NCBI GenBank assembly: GCA_013178155.1
Contig: JABLXH010000033.1
Coordinates: 1-64,000 of the forward strand
Origin: Armatimonadota bacterium
Lineage (GTDB): Bacteria; Armatimonadota; Zipacnadia; Zipacnadales; UBA11051
DNA length: 64,000 nt
Reading direction: 5' to 3'
The notes beneath the pieces were generated by a model. That model searched no databases. It worked only from the letters and a program-made list of their open reading frames with translations, and had not been told where the DNA came from. Positions 43,853 through 53,324 of the stretch are shown piece after piece (position 1 is the first letter of the stretch; every line of letters begins with the position of its first letter). Position numbers and translations under genes: made by a program.

Positions 43853-43880
43853 TCCCGGGGGCTGCCGGCAGCCCTCGGGA
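43853..43880 (+). terminator. intercistronic hairpin in the sulfate operon
   Basis: TCCCGGGGGCTGCC (43853-43866) against GGCAGCCCTCGGGA (43867-43880): a near-perfect 14-bp palindrome with one mismatch, between the binding-protein and permease genes. Such structures commonly give more binding protein than permease. Confidence 0.55.
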
Positions 43881-43893
43881 GGGGAGCCGGGGG

Positions 43894-44775
43894 GTGTCAA
43901 CCCCAGAAACCGTGCGAGACCCCAACGTGACCACCGTCACCCTCAGCCAACACCCCACCTCCGGGCCCATCAACTGGGCCGCCTACACGGTGCGCGCCAC
44001 GGCCATCGGCTACATCGGTCTCCTGGTCTTGCTGCCGCTAGTGGCCCTGGCGGCCTCGGCAGGCCATGTGCCCCTGCGACAGCTCCTGGAGAGCCTGCGG
44101 CAGCCGGAGGCGACTCACTCCCTGGCTCTGACCTTCGGCACGGCCCTTGCCATGGCGCTCATCAACTCCGTCACCGGCACCGTGGTGGCCTACTGCCTGG
44201 TGCGCTATGAATTCACCGGCAAGTCGTTGCTGAATTCGCTGGTGGACCTGCCCTTCGCCATCCCGACAGTGGTCACTGGGCTGATGCTGGTGGTGCTCTA
44301 CGGTCCCGGCAGCGCTGTGGGCCATTTCCTGACCACCCACGGCGTCGAGGTGATGTACGCCAAGCCAGGCATTGTCCTGGCCCTGCTCTTCGTCACGTTC
44401 CCCTTCGTGGTGCGCGCGGTGCAGCCGTTGCTGCTGGAGATGGACCTGGAGACCGAGGAGGCAGCCCATACGCTCGGAGCGGGGCACTGGCTGACCTTCC
44501 GGCGGGTCACGCTCCCCACGGTCGCGCCGGGCCTGGCGACGGGAGTGACGCTCAGCTTCGCCCGCGCCCTGGGAGAGTTCGGCTCGGTGGTCATCGTGGC
44601 CGGCAACATCCCGCTCAAGACCCAGGTGGCCTCGGTATATATCTACGGCCAGATTGAGACCAGCCAACCCGAGGCTGCGACGGCCATGTCGCTGGTGCTG
44701 CTGGCAGCGTCCCTGATCTTCCTGGTCACGGTGGATTTCCTGCAGCGGAGGGGGGCCGCCACCCATGAGCGTTGA
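43894..44775 (+). CDS. cysT: sulfate ABC transporter permease CysT (CysU)
   Basis: 293 residues with six transmembrane segments and the importer EAA loop (EEAAHTLGAGHWLTFRRVTLPTVAPGLATG) followed by FARALGEFGSVVIVAGNIP, typical of CysT/CysU. The start is GTG 43894 preceded by GAGGGGAGCC; a second GTG at 43912 is possible. It overlaps the next gene by 11 bases. Makes the membrane channel with CysW. Confidence 0.93.
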   Translation: MSTPETVRDPNVTTVTLSQHPTSGPINWAAYTVRATAIGYIGLLVLLPLVALAASAGHVPLRQLLESLRQPEATHSLALTFGTALAMALINSVTGTVVAYCLVRYEFTGKSLLNSLVDLPFAIPTVVTGLMLVVLYGPGSAVGHFLTTHGVEVMYAKPGIVLALLFVTFPFVVRAVQPLLLEMDLETEEAAHTLGAGHWLTFRRVTLPTVAPGLATGVTLSFARALGEFGSVVIVAGNIPLKTQVASVYIYGQIETSQPEAATAMSLVLLAASLIFLVTVDFLQRRGAATHER

Positions 44776-45718
44776 GGTCGCGCCCGTCTTCCGCCGGGCC
44801 ACGTACAATCGCCGCGACACCACACGCGCGGGCCTCCTGGCCGGCACATGGGTCTACTTCGGCCTGCTCATTCTTCTGCCCATCGTCTGGATGCTCAAGG
44901 AAGCGCTGGCCCAGGGCCCGGCGTCCTTCCTGAACCAGTTCCGCCAGCCAGAGGTCCTCCATGCTTTCATGATGACCGCAGGGCTAACGGTGGGGGCTGT
45001 GGTCATCAACACCTGTTTCGGGGTCGTGGTGGCCTATGTGCTGGTACGGCAGCGCTTCTGGGGCAAAGGCCTGCTCAATGGCCTGGTGGATCTGCCCTTT
45101 GCCCTTTCGCCCGTCATCGCCGGCTACATGCTCATCCTGCTCTTTGGGCCCGATGGCTGGCTGGGCCCGACGGTGTCCCGCTTGGGCGTGAAGATTGTCT
45201 TCTCGTGGCCGGGGATGCTCCTGGCAACATTGTTTGTGACGCTTCCGTTTGTGGTGCGCGAAGTAGGCCCTGTGCTCGCCGAGATCGGGCGCGAGATGGA
45301 TGACGCCGCGGCAACGCTGGGCGCCGGACGTCTCTACACCTTCTTCGTGGTGACCATCCCCTCCATCAAGTGGGGGCTGCTTTACGGCATGACGCTGACC
45401 ATCGCCCGCGCCATCGGCGAGTTTGGGGCGGTTCTGGTGGTCTCGGGTAACATCATCGGCAAGACCCAGACGGCCACCCTGCTCATCCACCAGTCCATGG
45501 TGGACATGCAGGAGAACACGGCTTTCGCGGCCGCGGTAGCGCTGGCGCTCATCTCCTTCGTAGTGTTGCTGGCCTCCGAAGTCATCCGAGTGCGGTCCCA
45601 GCGGACCATCGAGGGCGGCCGTCCGGCCGGCATGCCCGGGGGCACAGAGGCGCCCGTGGCCGAGTACTCGCGCCGCGACGACCCCCAGGACACAGCGTGG
45701 CGCGGCGGCGTGGCATGA
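44765..45718 (+). CDS. cysW: sulfate ABC transporter permease CysW
   Basis: 317 residues with six transmembrane segments. The EAA loop reads MDDAAATLGAGRLYTFFVVTIPSIKWGLLYG, followed by ARAIGEFGAVLVVSGNIIGKTQTATL as in CysW. The C-terminal 40 residues form a hydrophilic tail. ATG 44765 overlaps the end of cysT. Partner of CysT in the sulfate/thiosulfate importer, 28 bases before cysA. Confidence 0.93.
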   Translation: MSVEVAPVFRRATYNRRDTTRAGLLAGTWVYFGLLILLPIVWMLKEALAQGPASFLNQFRQPEVLHAFMMTAGLTVGAVVINTCFGVVVAYVLVRQRFWGKGLLNGLVDLPFALSPVIAGYMLILLFGPDGWLGPTVSRLGVKIVFSWPGMLLATLFVTLPFVVREVGPVLAEIGREMDDAAATLGAGRLYTFFVVTIPSIKWGLLYGMTLTIARAIGEFGAVLVVSGNIIGKTQTATLLIHQSMVDMQENTAFAAAVALALISFVVLLASEVIRVRSQRTIEGGRPAGMPGGTEAPVAEYSRRDDPQDTAWRGGVA

Positions 45719-45746
45719 CTGGCAGCAACTGGAGAGCGAGGGAACG

Positions 45747-46784
45747 ATGACTGACCGCATCGAGCTTCGGATAGACGGCATCAGTTACCACTACGGCAAC
45801 TTCCCGGCGGTGGACCAGGTCAGCTTTGAGGTGCACGAGGGTGAACTCGTGACTCTCCTGGGTCCCAGCGGCAGCGGGAAGAGCACGATTCTGCGCCTGA
45901 TTGCGGGCCTGTTGCGGCCTTCGACCGGACGGGTGGAGATCGGCGGTCAGGACGCCACCCGCCTGCCGCCACAGCAGCGCAACGTGGGCTTCGTGTTCCA
46001 GCAGTATGCGCTCTTTCGGCACATGACGGTCTTTGACAATGTGGCCTTTGGGCTGCGCGTTCGCAAGTGGCCCAGAGAGCGCATCGCCGAACGCGTGGCC
46101 GAGTTGCTGCGCCTGGTGCAGCTACAGGGCGAGGAGCACAAGCGCCCGGCCCAGCTCTCTGGCGGCCAGCGACAGCGCGTCGCTTTGGCCCGGGCTCTGG
46201 CCCCCAGCCCCCGCGTGTTGCTGCTGGACGAGCCCTTTGGCGCCGTGGACGCCAAGGTGCGCCTGGAACTGCGCGAGTGGCTGCGGCGGCTGCATGACGA
46301 CTTCCACGTCACCTCTGTCTTTGTGACCCATGACCAGGAGGAGGCGCTGGAGCTGTCCGACCGGCTGGTCGTACTCGACCACGGTCGCGTGGAGCAGATT
46401 GGCACGCCTGACGAGATCTACGACCAGCCAGCCACGCCCTTCGTCACCAGCTTCATCGGCCCCGTCAACCAGCTATGGGGCGAGGCCGGCGGGGGCATTG
46501 CTCACGCGGGCGGTTTCGCCGTGCCGGCGGCCTGGGCCAACGGCGACCGCTGCCCGGCGTTGGTGATGGTGCGGCCCGCAGATGTGCGGCTGATCCCTGG
46601 CACGAACGCCACGGTGCGGCGGCTCGTCCACATTGGCGACCTGGCCAAACTGGAGCTGGCGACCGCCGATGAGCAGTTGCTGACCGTGCACTGTTCGCGC
46701 CAGCGGGCGGCCGAGCTCAACCTGCAGCCGGGCGTCAGGGTGGGCACGGAACTGTTGCGTGGCTGGGCCTACCCGAGGGGATAG
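45747..46784 (+). CDS. cysA: sulfate ABC transporter ATPase CysA
   Basis: 345 residues. Walker A GPSGSGKST, Q-loop VFQQ, signature LSGGQRQR, Walker B VLLLDEP, H-loop VTHDQEEA, then a TOBE-like domain. Energises CysT/CysW. ATG 45747 is preceded by GAGGGAACG. Last gene of the operon, followed by the hairpin and T-run at 46798-46819. Confidence 0.94.
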   Translation: MTDRIELRIDGISYHYGNFPAVDQVSFEVHEGELVTLLGPSGSGKSTILRLIAGLLRPSTGRVEIGGQDATRLPPQQRNVGFVFQQYALFRHMTVFDNVAFGLRVRKWPRERIAERVAELLRLVQLQGEEHKRPAQLSGGQRQRVALARALAPSPRVLLLDEPFGAVDAKVRLELREWLRRLHDDFHVTSVFVTHDQEEALELSDRLVVLDHGRVEQIGTPDEIYDQPATPFVTSFIGPVNQLWGEAGGGIAHAGGFAVPAAWANGDRCPALVMVRPADVRLIPGTNATVRRLVHIGDLAKLELATADEQLLTVHCSRQRAAELNLQPGVRVGTELLRGWAYPRG

Positions 46785-46797
46785 GGAGTGACCACCA

Positions 46798-46819
46798 GGA
46801 CCCGAGCGGGTCCCGTTTT
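46798..46819 (+). terminator. intrinsic terminator of the sulfate operon
   Basis: GGACCC (46798-46803), four-base loop GAGC, GGGTCC (46808-46813), then CGTTTT (46814-46819), 13 bases after the cysA stop. A short but classical stem with T-run. Confidence 0.7.
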
Positions 46820-46952
46820 GGCTTCGGTGAGAAGCTGACGGCAGGGCGGGTGGGCCCGGCCTCTCCGACCAGCCATCAATCATCCCACAGTTGGGCCGCC
46901 TGCGGCTCTCCGCCACAGAGGTCCTTCCCTTCCTGCAGCGAACCCCTCGCCC

Positions 46953-48113
46953 ATGAACGACCGCGAGCGTTTTCTGGCCGTCTGCCGGGGCGAGAAGCCC
47001 GACTACGTGCCTATCTTCGGCTTCCCGGGATCACCGGGGATGAGCCGGGGGGCGATGAAGTACACCCACGACCGCCTGGTGGCGACGGGCATGCCAGCGC
47101 ATGTGGGCGGGTGCTACATCAACTACGTCAGCCAGGATGTCGAAAGCTGGTACCGCTACTGGGGCACCACCGGCCCCATCGGCCTGGACTTCGGCCTGGC
47201 CTGGGGCGCGGAGGGGTTCCGGACCGAGGTGCGCGTTGAGGACGGCTTTGAGATCATCGAGGATGAGTGCGGAGCCATCACTCGCCAGGTCCTGGAGAAT
47301 GACATCACCTACAGCATGCCCGAGTTCATTCGCTACCCGGTGCGCGATTGGGACTCCTGGCTCTTCTACAAGCAGCGAACCACGCCACGCCAGTTCATGT
47401 CACGCGAGGACATGGAAGCCAACTGCCGCCGGTTCGACGACCGAACCATGCCCCTGGTCATCTCCGCCGGCAGCACCTACGGTACCGTCCGCGGCCTCAT
47501 GGGTACGGAGGCCGCGAGCCTGGCCATATATGACGCGCCCGACCTGATCCATGACATCGTCCAGACCACGTTGCAGCGTGTGCGTGATGACGCTTTTCCG
47601 CTCATCGAGCGCTTGCGCCCCGAGGTCGTCGGCATTGGTGAGGACCTCTGCTACAACCACGGCATGCTGCTCTCTCCCGCCCAGTTCGAGGAGTTCTGCG
47701 GTGACTACTACCGGGAGGTCTGCGACTGCGCCTTCGCCAACGGCGTGGAGCTGGTGGCCGTGGACACCGACGGCAACGCCATGGAGTTCACTGGCGTGGC
47801 AGCCGCCTGTGGCGTCAACGCCATTCATCCCTACGAGGCCAAGGCCGGCAACGACCTGTTCGCCCTCAGAGACGAGTTCCCCGAGTTCGTGCTTTTCGGC
47901 TGGCTGGAAAAGGAGTGCGTCAACGAGGGTAACGAGGCCATGATCGAGCCCGAGATCATGGGCAAGGTGCCGCCACTGCTGGCACGGGGGCGCTATTTCC
48001 CCAACGGTGACCACGGTATCCAGCCACCCGTGACCTTCCCTAACCTCTGCCGGTTCATGACGCTCCTGCACGAGGTCTGCGACAACCCCGAGGGGGAGTT
48101 TCCTCGCATCTAG
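46953..48113 (+). CDS. uroporphyrinogen decarboxylase (URO-D) family protein
   Basis: 386 residues with MNDRERFLAVCRGEKPDYVPIFGF at the start, PEVVGIGEDLCYNHGMLLSP, and a C-terminal FPNGDHGIQPPVTF. A close paralogue of the 11055 gene: both have NA-x-PYE-x-x-x-GND after the DSDG/DTDG motif. The HxC zinc site of methyltransferase relatives is replaced by VAVDTDGN. No good ribosome site precedes ATG 46953. It is 10 bases upstream of another URO-D gene that does keep HSC, and the pair precedes the glucuronidase-like gene. Function unknown; a sugar-acid-related lyase is only a guess. Confidence 0.85.
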   Translation: MNDRERFLAVCRGEKPDYVPIFGFPGSPGMSRGAMKYTHDRLVATGMPAHVGGCYINYVSQDVESWYRYWGTTGPIGLDFGLAWGAEGFRTEVRVEDGFEIIEDECGAITRQVLENDITYSMPEFIRYPVRDWDSWLFYKQRTTPRQFMSREDMEANCRRFDDRTMPLVISAGSTYGTVRGLMGTEAASLAIYDAPDLIHDIVQTTLQRVRDDAFPLIERLRPEVVGIGEDLCYNHGMLLSPAQFEEFCGDYYREVCDCAFANGVELVAVDTDGNAMEFTGVAAACGVNAIHPYEAKAGNDLFALRDEFPEFVLFGWLEKECVNEGNEAMIEPEIMGKVPPLLARGRYFPNGDHGIQPPVTFPNLCRFMTLLHEVCDNPEGEFPRI

Positions 48114-48123
48114 GGAGCCGCCG

Positions 48124-49170
48124 ATGACGTCTCGCGAGCGCGAGTTGGCCGCTATCCGCCACGAGGTCCCCGACCGGGTGCCCCTGGATGTCATCTGCAT
48201 CGAGATCCAGGAGGAGATCGCTGACCACCTGAGCATCGAAGCGGGCGAAGTGTACGACGCCCTGGGCATAGACGACCGCATCGTCGCGGCTGGTTACACC
48301 GGACTGGAGTGCCGTGGCCCCCAGGGCCAGCCTCTGGACCCGTGGGGCGGCGAACCACTGCTGGACTACGGCACAGCGCACTGGTATCCGTTGAGCGGGG
48401 CGACGACGGTCGCCGAAGTCGAGCGCCATGCCTGGCCTGACCCCGAGGACTTCGATTACGCCGGCGCAGCGGCGGTCGCCGCCGCCCTGGGTGACCGGTA
48501 CGCCGTGCGCGGGCCCTACTGGCTGCCGCTGTTCTGCCGGGTCTGCGGGCTTATGGGGATGGAGGAGGCCATGGCGGCGATGGTGACCCGGCCGGCGGTC
48601 TTTGAGGCGGTGCTGGAGGGCGTCTTCAGTGTGACCCGCGAGTACTGCCGCCGCCTCCTCAACGCCTGCGGCGACGCCATGCCCATCCTGTGTCTGGGTG
48701 ATGACTTCGCCACCCAGCGCGGCATGATGATCTCCCCCGAGAGCTGGCGGCGGTTCCTCAAACCCCGCTTCGCGCAACTCTTCGCCCTGGGCAAGAGCCG
48801 GGGCAAGTTCGTCTGGTTCCACTCCTGCGGCGACATCACTCCCATCCTCCCCGACCTGATTGAGATCGGGATGGACGTCTGGGAGACGGTGCAACTGCAC
48901 ACTCTGCCGCTGAGTGCGGAGGAACTGAAGCGCGAGTTCGGCCGTGACCTGACCTTCTTCGGCGGCATCAGCACCCAGCACCTGCCTCACAGCAGTCCGG
49001 CGGAGGTCGCCGCGGAGGTGCGCCGCCGCATCGAGCAACTGGGCGCCGGCGGCGGGTACATCTGCGGCCCCGATCACCACCTCAAGCCCGACGTTGCGGC
49101 CCCGCTGGCCGTGACGCTGTTTGCAACCGCGCGTGACTTCCGCGCACCAGGTTACACAGCCCCGCTCTAG
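48124..49170 (+). CDS. URO-D/corrinoid methyltransferase-type family protein with HxC site
   Basis: 348 residues. RERELAAIRHEVPDRVPLDVIC at the start, DDFATQRGMMISPE in the middle, and KFVWFHSCGDITPILPDLIEIGMDVW with the His-Ser-Cys zinc-type motif shared by MtaA/CmuA-class methyltransferases; it ends with CGPDHHLKPD. In those enzymes zinc activates a thiol for methyl transfer from a corrinoid. No corrinoid protein gene is seen nearby, so the actual partner is unknown. ATG 48124 follows GGGAGCC. Confidence 0.85.
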   Translation: MTSRERELAAIRHEVPDRVPLDVICIEIQEEIADHLSIEAGEVYDALGIDDRIVAAGYTGLECRGPQGQPLDPWGGEPLLDYGTAHWYPLSGATTVAEVERHAWPDPEDFDYAGAAAVAAALGDRYAVRGPYWLPLFCRVCGLMGMEEAMAAMVTRPAVFEAVLEGVFSVTREYCRRLLNACGDAMPILCLGDDFATQRGMMISPESWRRFLKPRFAQLFALGKSRGKFVWFHSCGDITPILPDLIEIGMDVWETVQLHTLPLSAEELKREFGRDLTFFGGISTQHLPHSSPAEVAAEVRRRIEQLGAGGGYICGPDHHLKPDVAAPLAVTLFATARDFRAPGYTAPL

Positions 49171-49191
49171 CGTCCAGCACGAGGTGCCACC

Positions 49192-52100
49192 ATGCGCCAG
49201 CTAGTCTGCCTTCCAGCCCTCCTCGTGTGCGGTGTGGCCGTGGCCGCGCCATTGTGCCAGGTGGTTGCGCCCGCCGAGGCCCCGCCGCTGGTGCGTCAGG
49301 CGGCGCAGGAGCTGTCGGCGTACTTGTCGCGGTGGGGGGAAAGCGCAGTGCCGGTGACCACAGCGCCGCGTTCCGGCTTGCCGGCCATCGTTCTGCAGCT
49401 TGCGCCCGATGACCGGGCCCTCACCGATGAGGCCTACGTCCTTTCGTCGTCCGGCAAAGGCACGGGCCTGCGGGTGACGGTGCAAGGGCGAACACCCCTG
49501 GGTGTGCTGCACGGTGCCTATCGGCTGCTGCGTGAGTACGGTTTCGGCTTCTACTTCGATGGTGATGCGGTGCCGCCACACCCACCGAGGACACTCGGCG
49601 TTGCGCCCGTGCGCGCGGCCCCGGTCTTCGCCATTCGGGGTAGCCTTCCGTGGTACAACTTCCTCAATAGCCCCACCACCTGGGACGACCAGGACTTCCG
49701 CTTCTTCGCCGACCAGATCATCCGCTCGGGGCAGAACTTCATTGGCTTTCACACCTATGACCACGAGCCCTTCGGGGCCTACGAGTACGATGGACGCGTC
49801 CTTGGCGGTGAGCCGCTGCAGACAACCGAGAGCAGCGTCTGGGGCACATCGCCGCTGGCCGTGAATGACTTTGGCTTCGGCACGGGCCGCCTCTTTCCCG
49901 GCCGATTCTGGGGTAGCGATGTGGCTCGCCAACCTGGCACTCGCGAACAGCGCATCGAGGCCCAGAAGGCGCTGCTGGCGCGGGGACTGGCCTATGCCTC
50001 GGCCAGGGGCGTCAAGACCTGCCTGGGCTTCGAGGTGCACGGCGACCCGACAGACCCCGAGGAGCAGCGGCGATTCCGCGCCCGCTTCCTGCAGCTTCTG
50101 CGCGACTACCCGATGCTGGACTACGTATGGCTTTGGCAGGGCGAGGCGCGCTCCATGGAGGGGACAAACCCGCCGCCGCTGCGCTCCCAGGGGGGGCGAG
50201 TCTACCGCGAATGGGACCACGCCTTCGCCTACACCGGCAGCCCGGCACGTCGCTGGGAAGGGATGCGGGTCGCCTACTACGGGCTTCTGGCGCAGCGACT
50301 GCTGGACAGCCAGGCGCCGGGTGTGAAGCTGGTGCTGTCAGGGTGGGGCGGCGACCAATGGCTGCACGTCTCCGACTACTTCCCCGCCTGGGATCAGGTC
50401 CTGGACAAACGCATCATCTTCGCGGCCCTGGACAACATCCGCGTCAGTCCCCAGGTGAGTCAGCACTACAAGCTCCCGCCCGACCGCGAACGGTGGGCCA
50501 TCCCGTGGTACGAGTACGACGGTGACCAATGGTTCCCCCAGGCCAATGCAGCCATCTTCGCTCAGACCGTCCGCGACGCCCGCGAGAAGGGCTGTCAGGG
50601 CCTGCTGGCCATCCACTGGCGGACCAAGGAAGTAGGCGAGTCCCAGGCTCTGGTGGCCGACTACGCCTGGCATCCGGAACGGACCCTCGAAGGCTTCTAC
50701 GAGGACTATGGCACGCGACGCGTTGGCGCGAGCCAGGGCCGCGCCTTCGGGCGGGTCCTGCAGGAGCTCGATGCCCTGGGTTATCGCTGGCTGGGCGGCC
50801 CGGGACAGAGCGAGTGTGCTCCCTTCGCGTGGTGCCACGTGGACGACCCGGCGCGGGTCCGCAAGCTCGGCGAGCTGCGCCGGCGGTTGGTGGCCATCCG
50901 GAAGGCCCTCAAGCCGGCGCAGTGCCCCAGCGGCGCCGTCGGGCGAGTGGATGACATCATCGCCGCCCTGGACCGGGGGCTGCTCTTCAACGAGGTCGCC
51001 CGCACCATGGTTGCGGGAGGCCTGGTGGACCAGGCGCTGTCACTGCCGGCTACTGACCCCCAGCGTGCCGCGACGTGTGCCAGGCTTCTGGACGAGATGC
51101 CCCACGAGCAGTTCGCGCGGATGCTGGACCTCTGGGCCCAGACCATCACCTCCCGGGGCGAGATGGGTGTCCTGGCGACCATCAACGGGAAGGCCTATGT
51201 GGACTACCGCGACAAGCTGCGACGCTTGCAGGAGGCGGTCGGGGCCGAGGGCTCCCTCTCCCTCGCCCGCCAGACGCCGGCCCCGACGGGCATTGTCAGC
51301 GACTACCAGCAGACCAGTATCGCCGCCGGGACGTGTTTGGCGGTACGCTGTGCGGCCTTCGAGGGCCTGCGCCCGGCGCGCCGTGTGACTCTGCACTACC
51401 GTACGCCCGACATGGCCGAATGGACTGCGCTGCCGATGCGGCGACTGGAACGCTGTGTGTTTGAGACGACGATTCCGCCGGACGCTGTGCAGGCAGGGTG
51501 GGTAAGGTACACTATCGCCGCTGAAATGCGATCCGGCGAACTACAGTGGCCGCAACTGCGCGGCGAGCCCTACCGCCAGGTGACGGTCTTTCCGGCCGGG
51601 CAACTCGTGGCGCGTGCCAACGAGGTGTACACGGCGCCGCCGGCGCTGGCAGAGGGGTTGGCACTCAGCGCGCGGACAGGGCAGCCAGGCACGGTGCAGC
51701 TACGCTGGGAGGCGCCGGGCATGGTCGAGGTGGAGGTGCAGCGCCGGGCGCCTGGAGCTGACTGGGTAGCTCTGGGCCGCACGCTGGACAACGTGTGGGA
51801 GGACGCCGCGCCACCGTCTTCCACTGCGGAGTACCGGCTGGTATCATCAGACGGCCGCCGGCTCGCCGTCGTCACCGCCGACGGCGCTCGCCCCTTGCCA
51901 CCAACCGCTCCCACGGGCCTCGCCGCCCGTCCGCGCGGCACGGCCGTCCGCCTCTCCTGGGGACCCGGTGACCTGTCGGTGGATCACTACACCGTCGAAC
52001 GCGCCCTGAGCCCGGAAGGTCCGTTTGCCCCGGTTGATCCGGACCTGCGTGTCGCCCCCGAGGGCTTCAGCGGGCACAGTTTCGTGGACCGCCCCCGGCA

Positions 52101-53319
52101 GGCAGGCACCGTCTACTACCGCATCGTGGCTCACGGAGGTCCCGGCACGTCGCCCGCCTATGGTACGCCGGTGGGGGTGCAAGCACTGGCGGAGATCCCG
52201 GCGCCGCTGCTTAGCGTGGACTTCGTCGGTGGGCACCCGAACGGGACGGTCGCGGGCCTGGAGTTCAGCGGGCCCTATGAACTGACCGAGTTGGACGGGC
52301 GAGGCATCCTGCGGACCCAGGGCGGCTTCACGCTCCCCTACTCTGACACCATAGCTGTCCGCGAGGCCTTCACGGTGGCCATTCGCTTCCGTCTCGGCGA
52401 GATGACGCCCATCCCGGTCCTGGTGAGCCAGGGGGCCTGGGAGGGCCCAGGGTACTTCGTGCAGCTCATGGGGCCGCAACTGCGCTTCTACGTCGGCGGG
52501 GCCGGGGTCCTCGACCGCCCGGTGAGCGTCAGGCCTGGTGAATGGCACACCGTCGTCTGCAGCTACGACGGGGCCTGTCTCGCCAGCTACCTGGACGGCG
52601 TCCTTCTTGGCGAGAAGGCGGCCGAGGGGCCCATGCAGCCTTCAGACGCTCACTTCACCGTCGGCCGCTACACGACCGTGGGGCCGGAGTGGACCTTCAA
52701 GGGCGACGTGGACTTCGTGCGTCTGTACGGCGCTGCCCTGGAACCGTGGATGGTCATGCGCAGCGACCCATCGCGCGAGGCTGTGGTGGACGTGGACTGG
52801 AGCACGGCCGAAGTGGCTGTAGGTGGTCTGCGAGTGGTGTGGCACCAGGAGCCGCGGGTGGAGGACACCGAGCGGGGCCCGGCAGCGGCGATGGCTGGTG
52901 GTCTCACGATCCCGTTTGGCGACCTACTGGCTGTCGGCGACCGCCTGACCATCGAGACCAGTTTCCGCCTGGACAGCACCGAGGGCATGCCGGTGCTCGT
53001 CAATCAGGGCCTGTGGCCTGGCGAGGGCTACATGTTGCAGGTCCTGGGGCGGCGGCTGCGCTTCCACATCGGGGGCGTGGGTTCACTGGACTGCGGCCCG
53101 GAGCTGGAGCCGGGCCGCTGGTACGCGGTGCGGTGCACTTACGACGGCGAGACCCTGCGCGCCTGGCTCGACGGCCAGCTGGTGGGTGAAATGCGCTCGG
53201 CCGCCGCCATGGTACCCTCGGTCCGCCCGCTACGCCTGGGCCGGTACGAACAGGAGGGTGCGGCCTATGTTATGCACGGTCTCCTGGGGCGGACGCGGAT
53301 CCTGGGGGCGGTAGAGTAG
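49192..53319 (+). CDS. large secreted alpha-glucuronidase-like protein with FN3 and two LamG domains
   Basis: 1375 residues. Signal peptide (1-18, VAVAAP). Residues 20-135 resemble the N-terminal domain of GH67/GH20-type hydrolases (LVRQAAQELSAYL ... LGVLHGAYRLLREYGF). A TIM-barrel-like region (about 145-500) follows with FEVHGDPTD and DYVWLWQGEARSM, reminiscent of alpha-glucuronidases, then a helical domain, beta-rich linker modules and a FN3-type segment (about 885-1010). Two LamG/concanavalin-like domains at about 1010-1180 and 1190-1375 each contain a FTVAIRFRLGE/TIETSFRLDS pattern and GLW/GAW-GxGY. ATG 49192 has GAGGTG upstream. Substrate likely a glucuronic-acid-bearing polysaccharide, by inference. 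Confidence 0.8.
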   Translation: MRQLVCLPALLVCGVAVAAPLCQVVAPAEAPPLVRQAAQELSAYLSRWGESAVPVTTAPRSGLPAIVLQLAPDDRALTDEAYVLSSSGKGTGLRVTVQGRTPLGVLHGAYRLLREYGFGFYFDGDAVPPHPPRTLGVAPVRAAPVFAIRGSLPWYNFLNSPTTWDDQDFRFFADQIIRSGQNFIGFHTYDHEPFGAYEYDGRVLGGEPLQTTESSVWGTSPLAVNDFGFGTGRLFPGRFWGSDVARQPGTREQRIEAQKALLARGLAYASARGVKTCLGFEVHGDPTDPEEQRRFRARFLQLLRDYPMLDYVWLWQGEARSMEGTNPPPLRSQGGRVYREWDHAFAYTGSPARRWEGMRVAYYGLLAQRLLDSQAPGVKLVLSGWGGDQWLHVSDYFPAWDQVLDKRIIFAALDNIRVSPQVSQHYKLPPDRERWAIPWYEYDGDQWFPQANAAIFAQTVRDAREKGCQGLLAIHWRTKEVGESQALVADYAWHPERTLEGFYEDYGTRRVGASQGRAFGRVLQELDALGYRWLGGPGQSECAPFAWCHVDDPARVRKLGELRRRLVAIRKALKPAQCPSGAVGRVDDIIAALDRGLLFNEVARTMVAGGLVDQALSLPATDPQRAATCARLLDEMPHEQFARMLDLWAQTITSRGEMGVLATINGKAYVDYRDKLRRLQEAVGAEGSLSLARQTPAPTGIVSDYQQTSIAAGTCLAVRCAAFEGLRPARRVTLHYRTPDMAEWTALPMRRLERCVFETTIPPDAVQAGWVRYTIAAEMRSGELQWPQLRGEPYRQVTVFPAGQLVARANEVYTAPPALAEGLALSARTGQPGTVQLRWEAPGMVEVEVQRRAPGADWVALGRTLDNVWEDAAPPSSTAEYRLVSSDGRRLAVVTADGARPLPPTAPTGLAARPRGTAVRLSWGPGDLSVDHYTVERALSPEGPFAPVDPDLRVAPEGFSGHSFVDRPRQAGTVYYRIVAHGGPGTSPAYGTPVGVQALAEIPAPLLSVDFVGGHPNGTVAGLEFSGPYELTELDGRGILRTQGGFTLPYSDTIAVREAFTVAIRFRLGEMTPIPVLVSQGAWEGPGYFVQLMGPQLRFYVGGAGVLDRPVSVRPGEWHTVVCSYDGACLASYLDGVLLGEKAAEGPMQPSDAHFTVGRYTTVGPEWTFKGDVDFVRLYGAALEPWMVMRSDPSREAVVDVDWSTAEVAVGGLRVVWHQEPRVEDTERGPAAAMAGGLTIPFGDLLAVGDRLTIETSFRLDSTEGMPVLVNQGLWPGEGYMLQVLGRRLRFHIGGVGSLDCGPELEPGRWYAVRCTYDGETLRAWLDGQLVGEMRSAAAMVPSVRPLRLGRYEQEGAAYVMHGLLGRTRILGAVE

Positions 53320-53324
53320 GCGGT

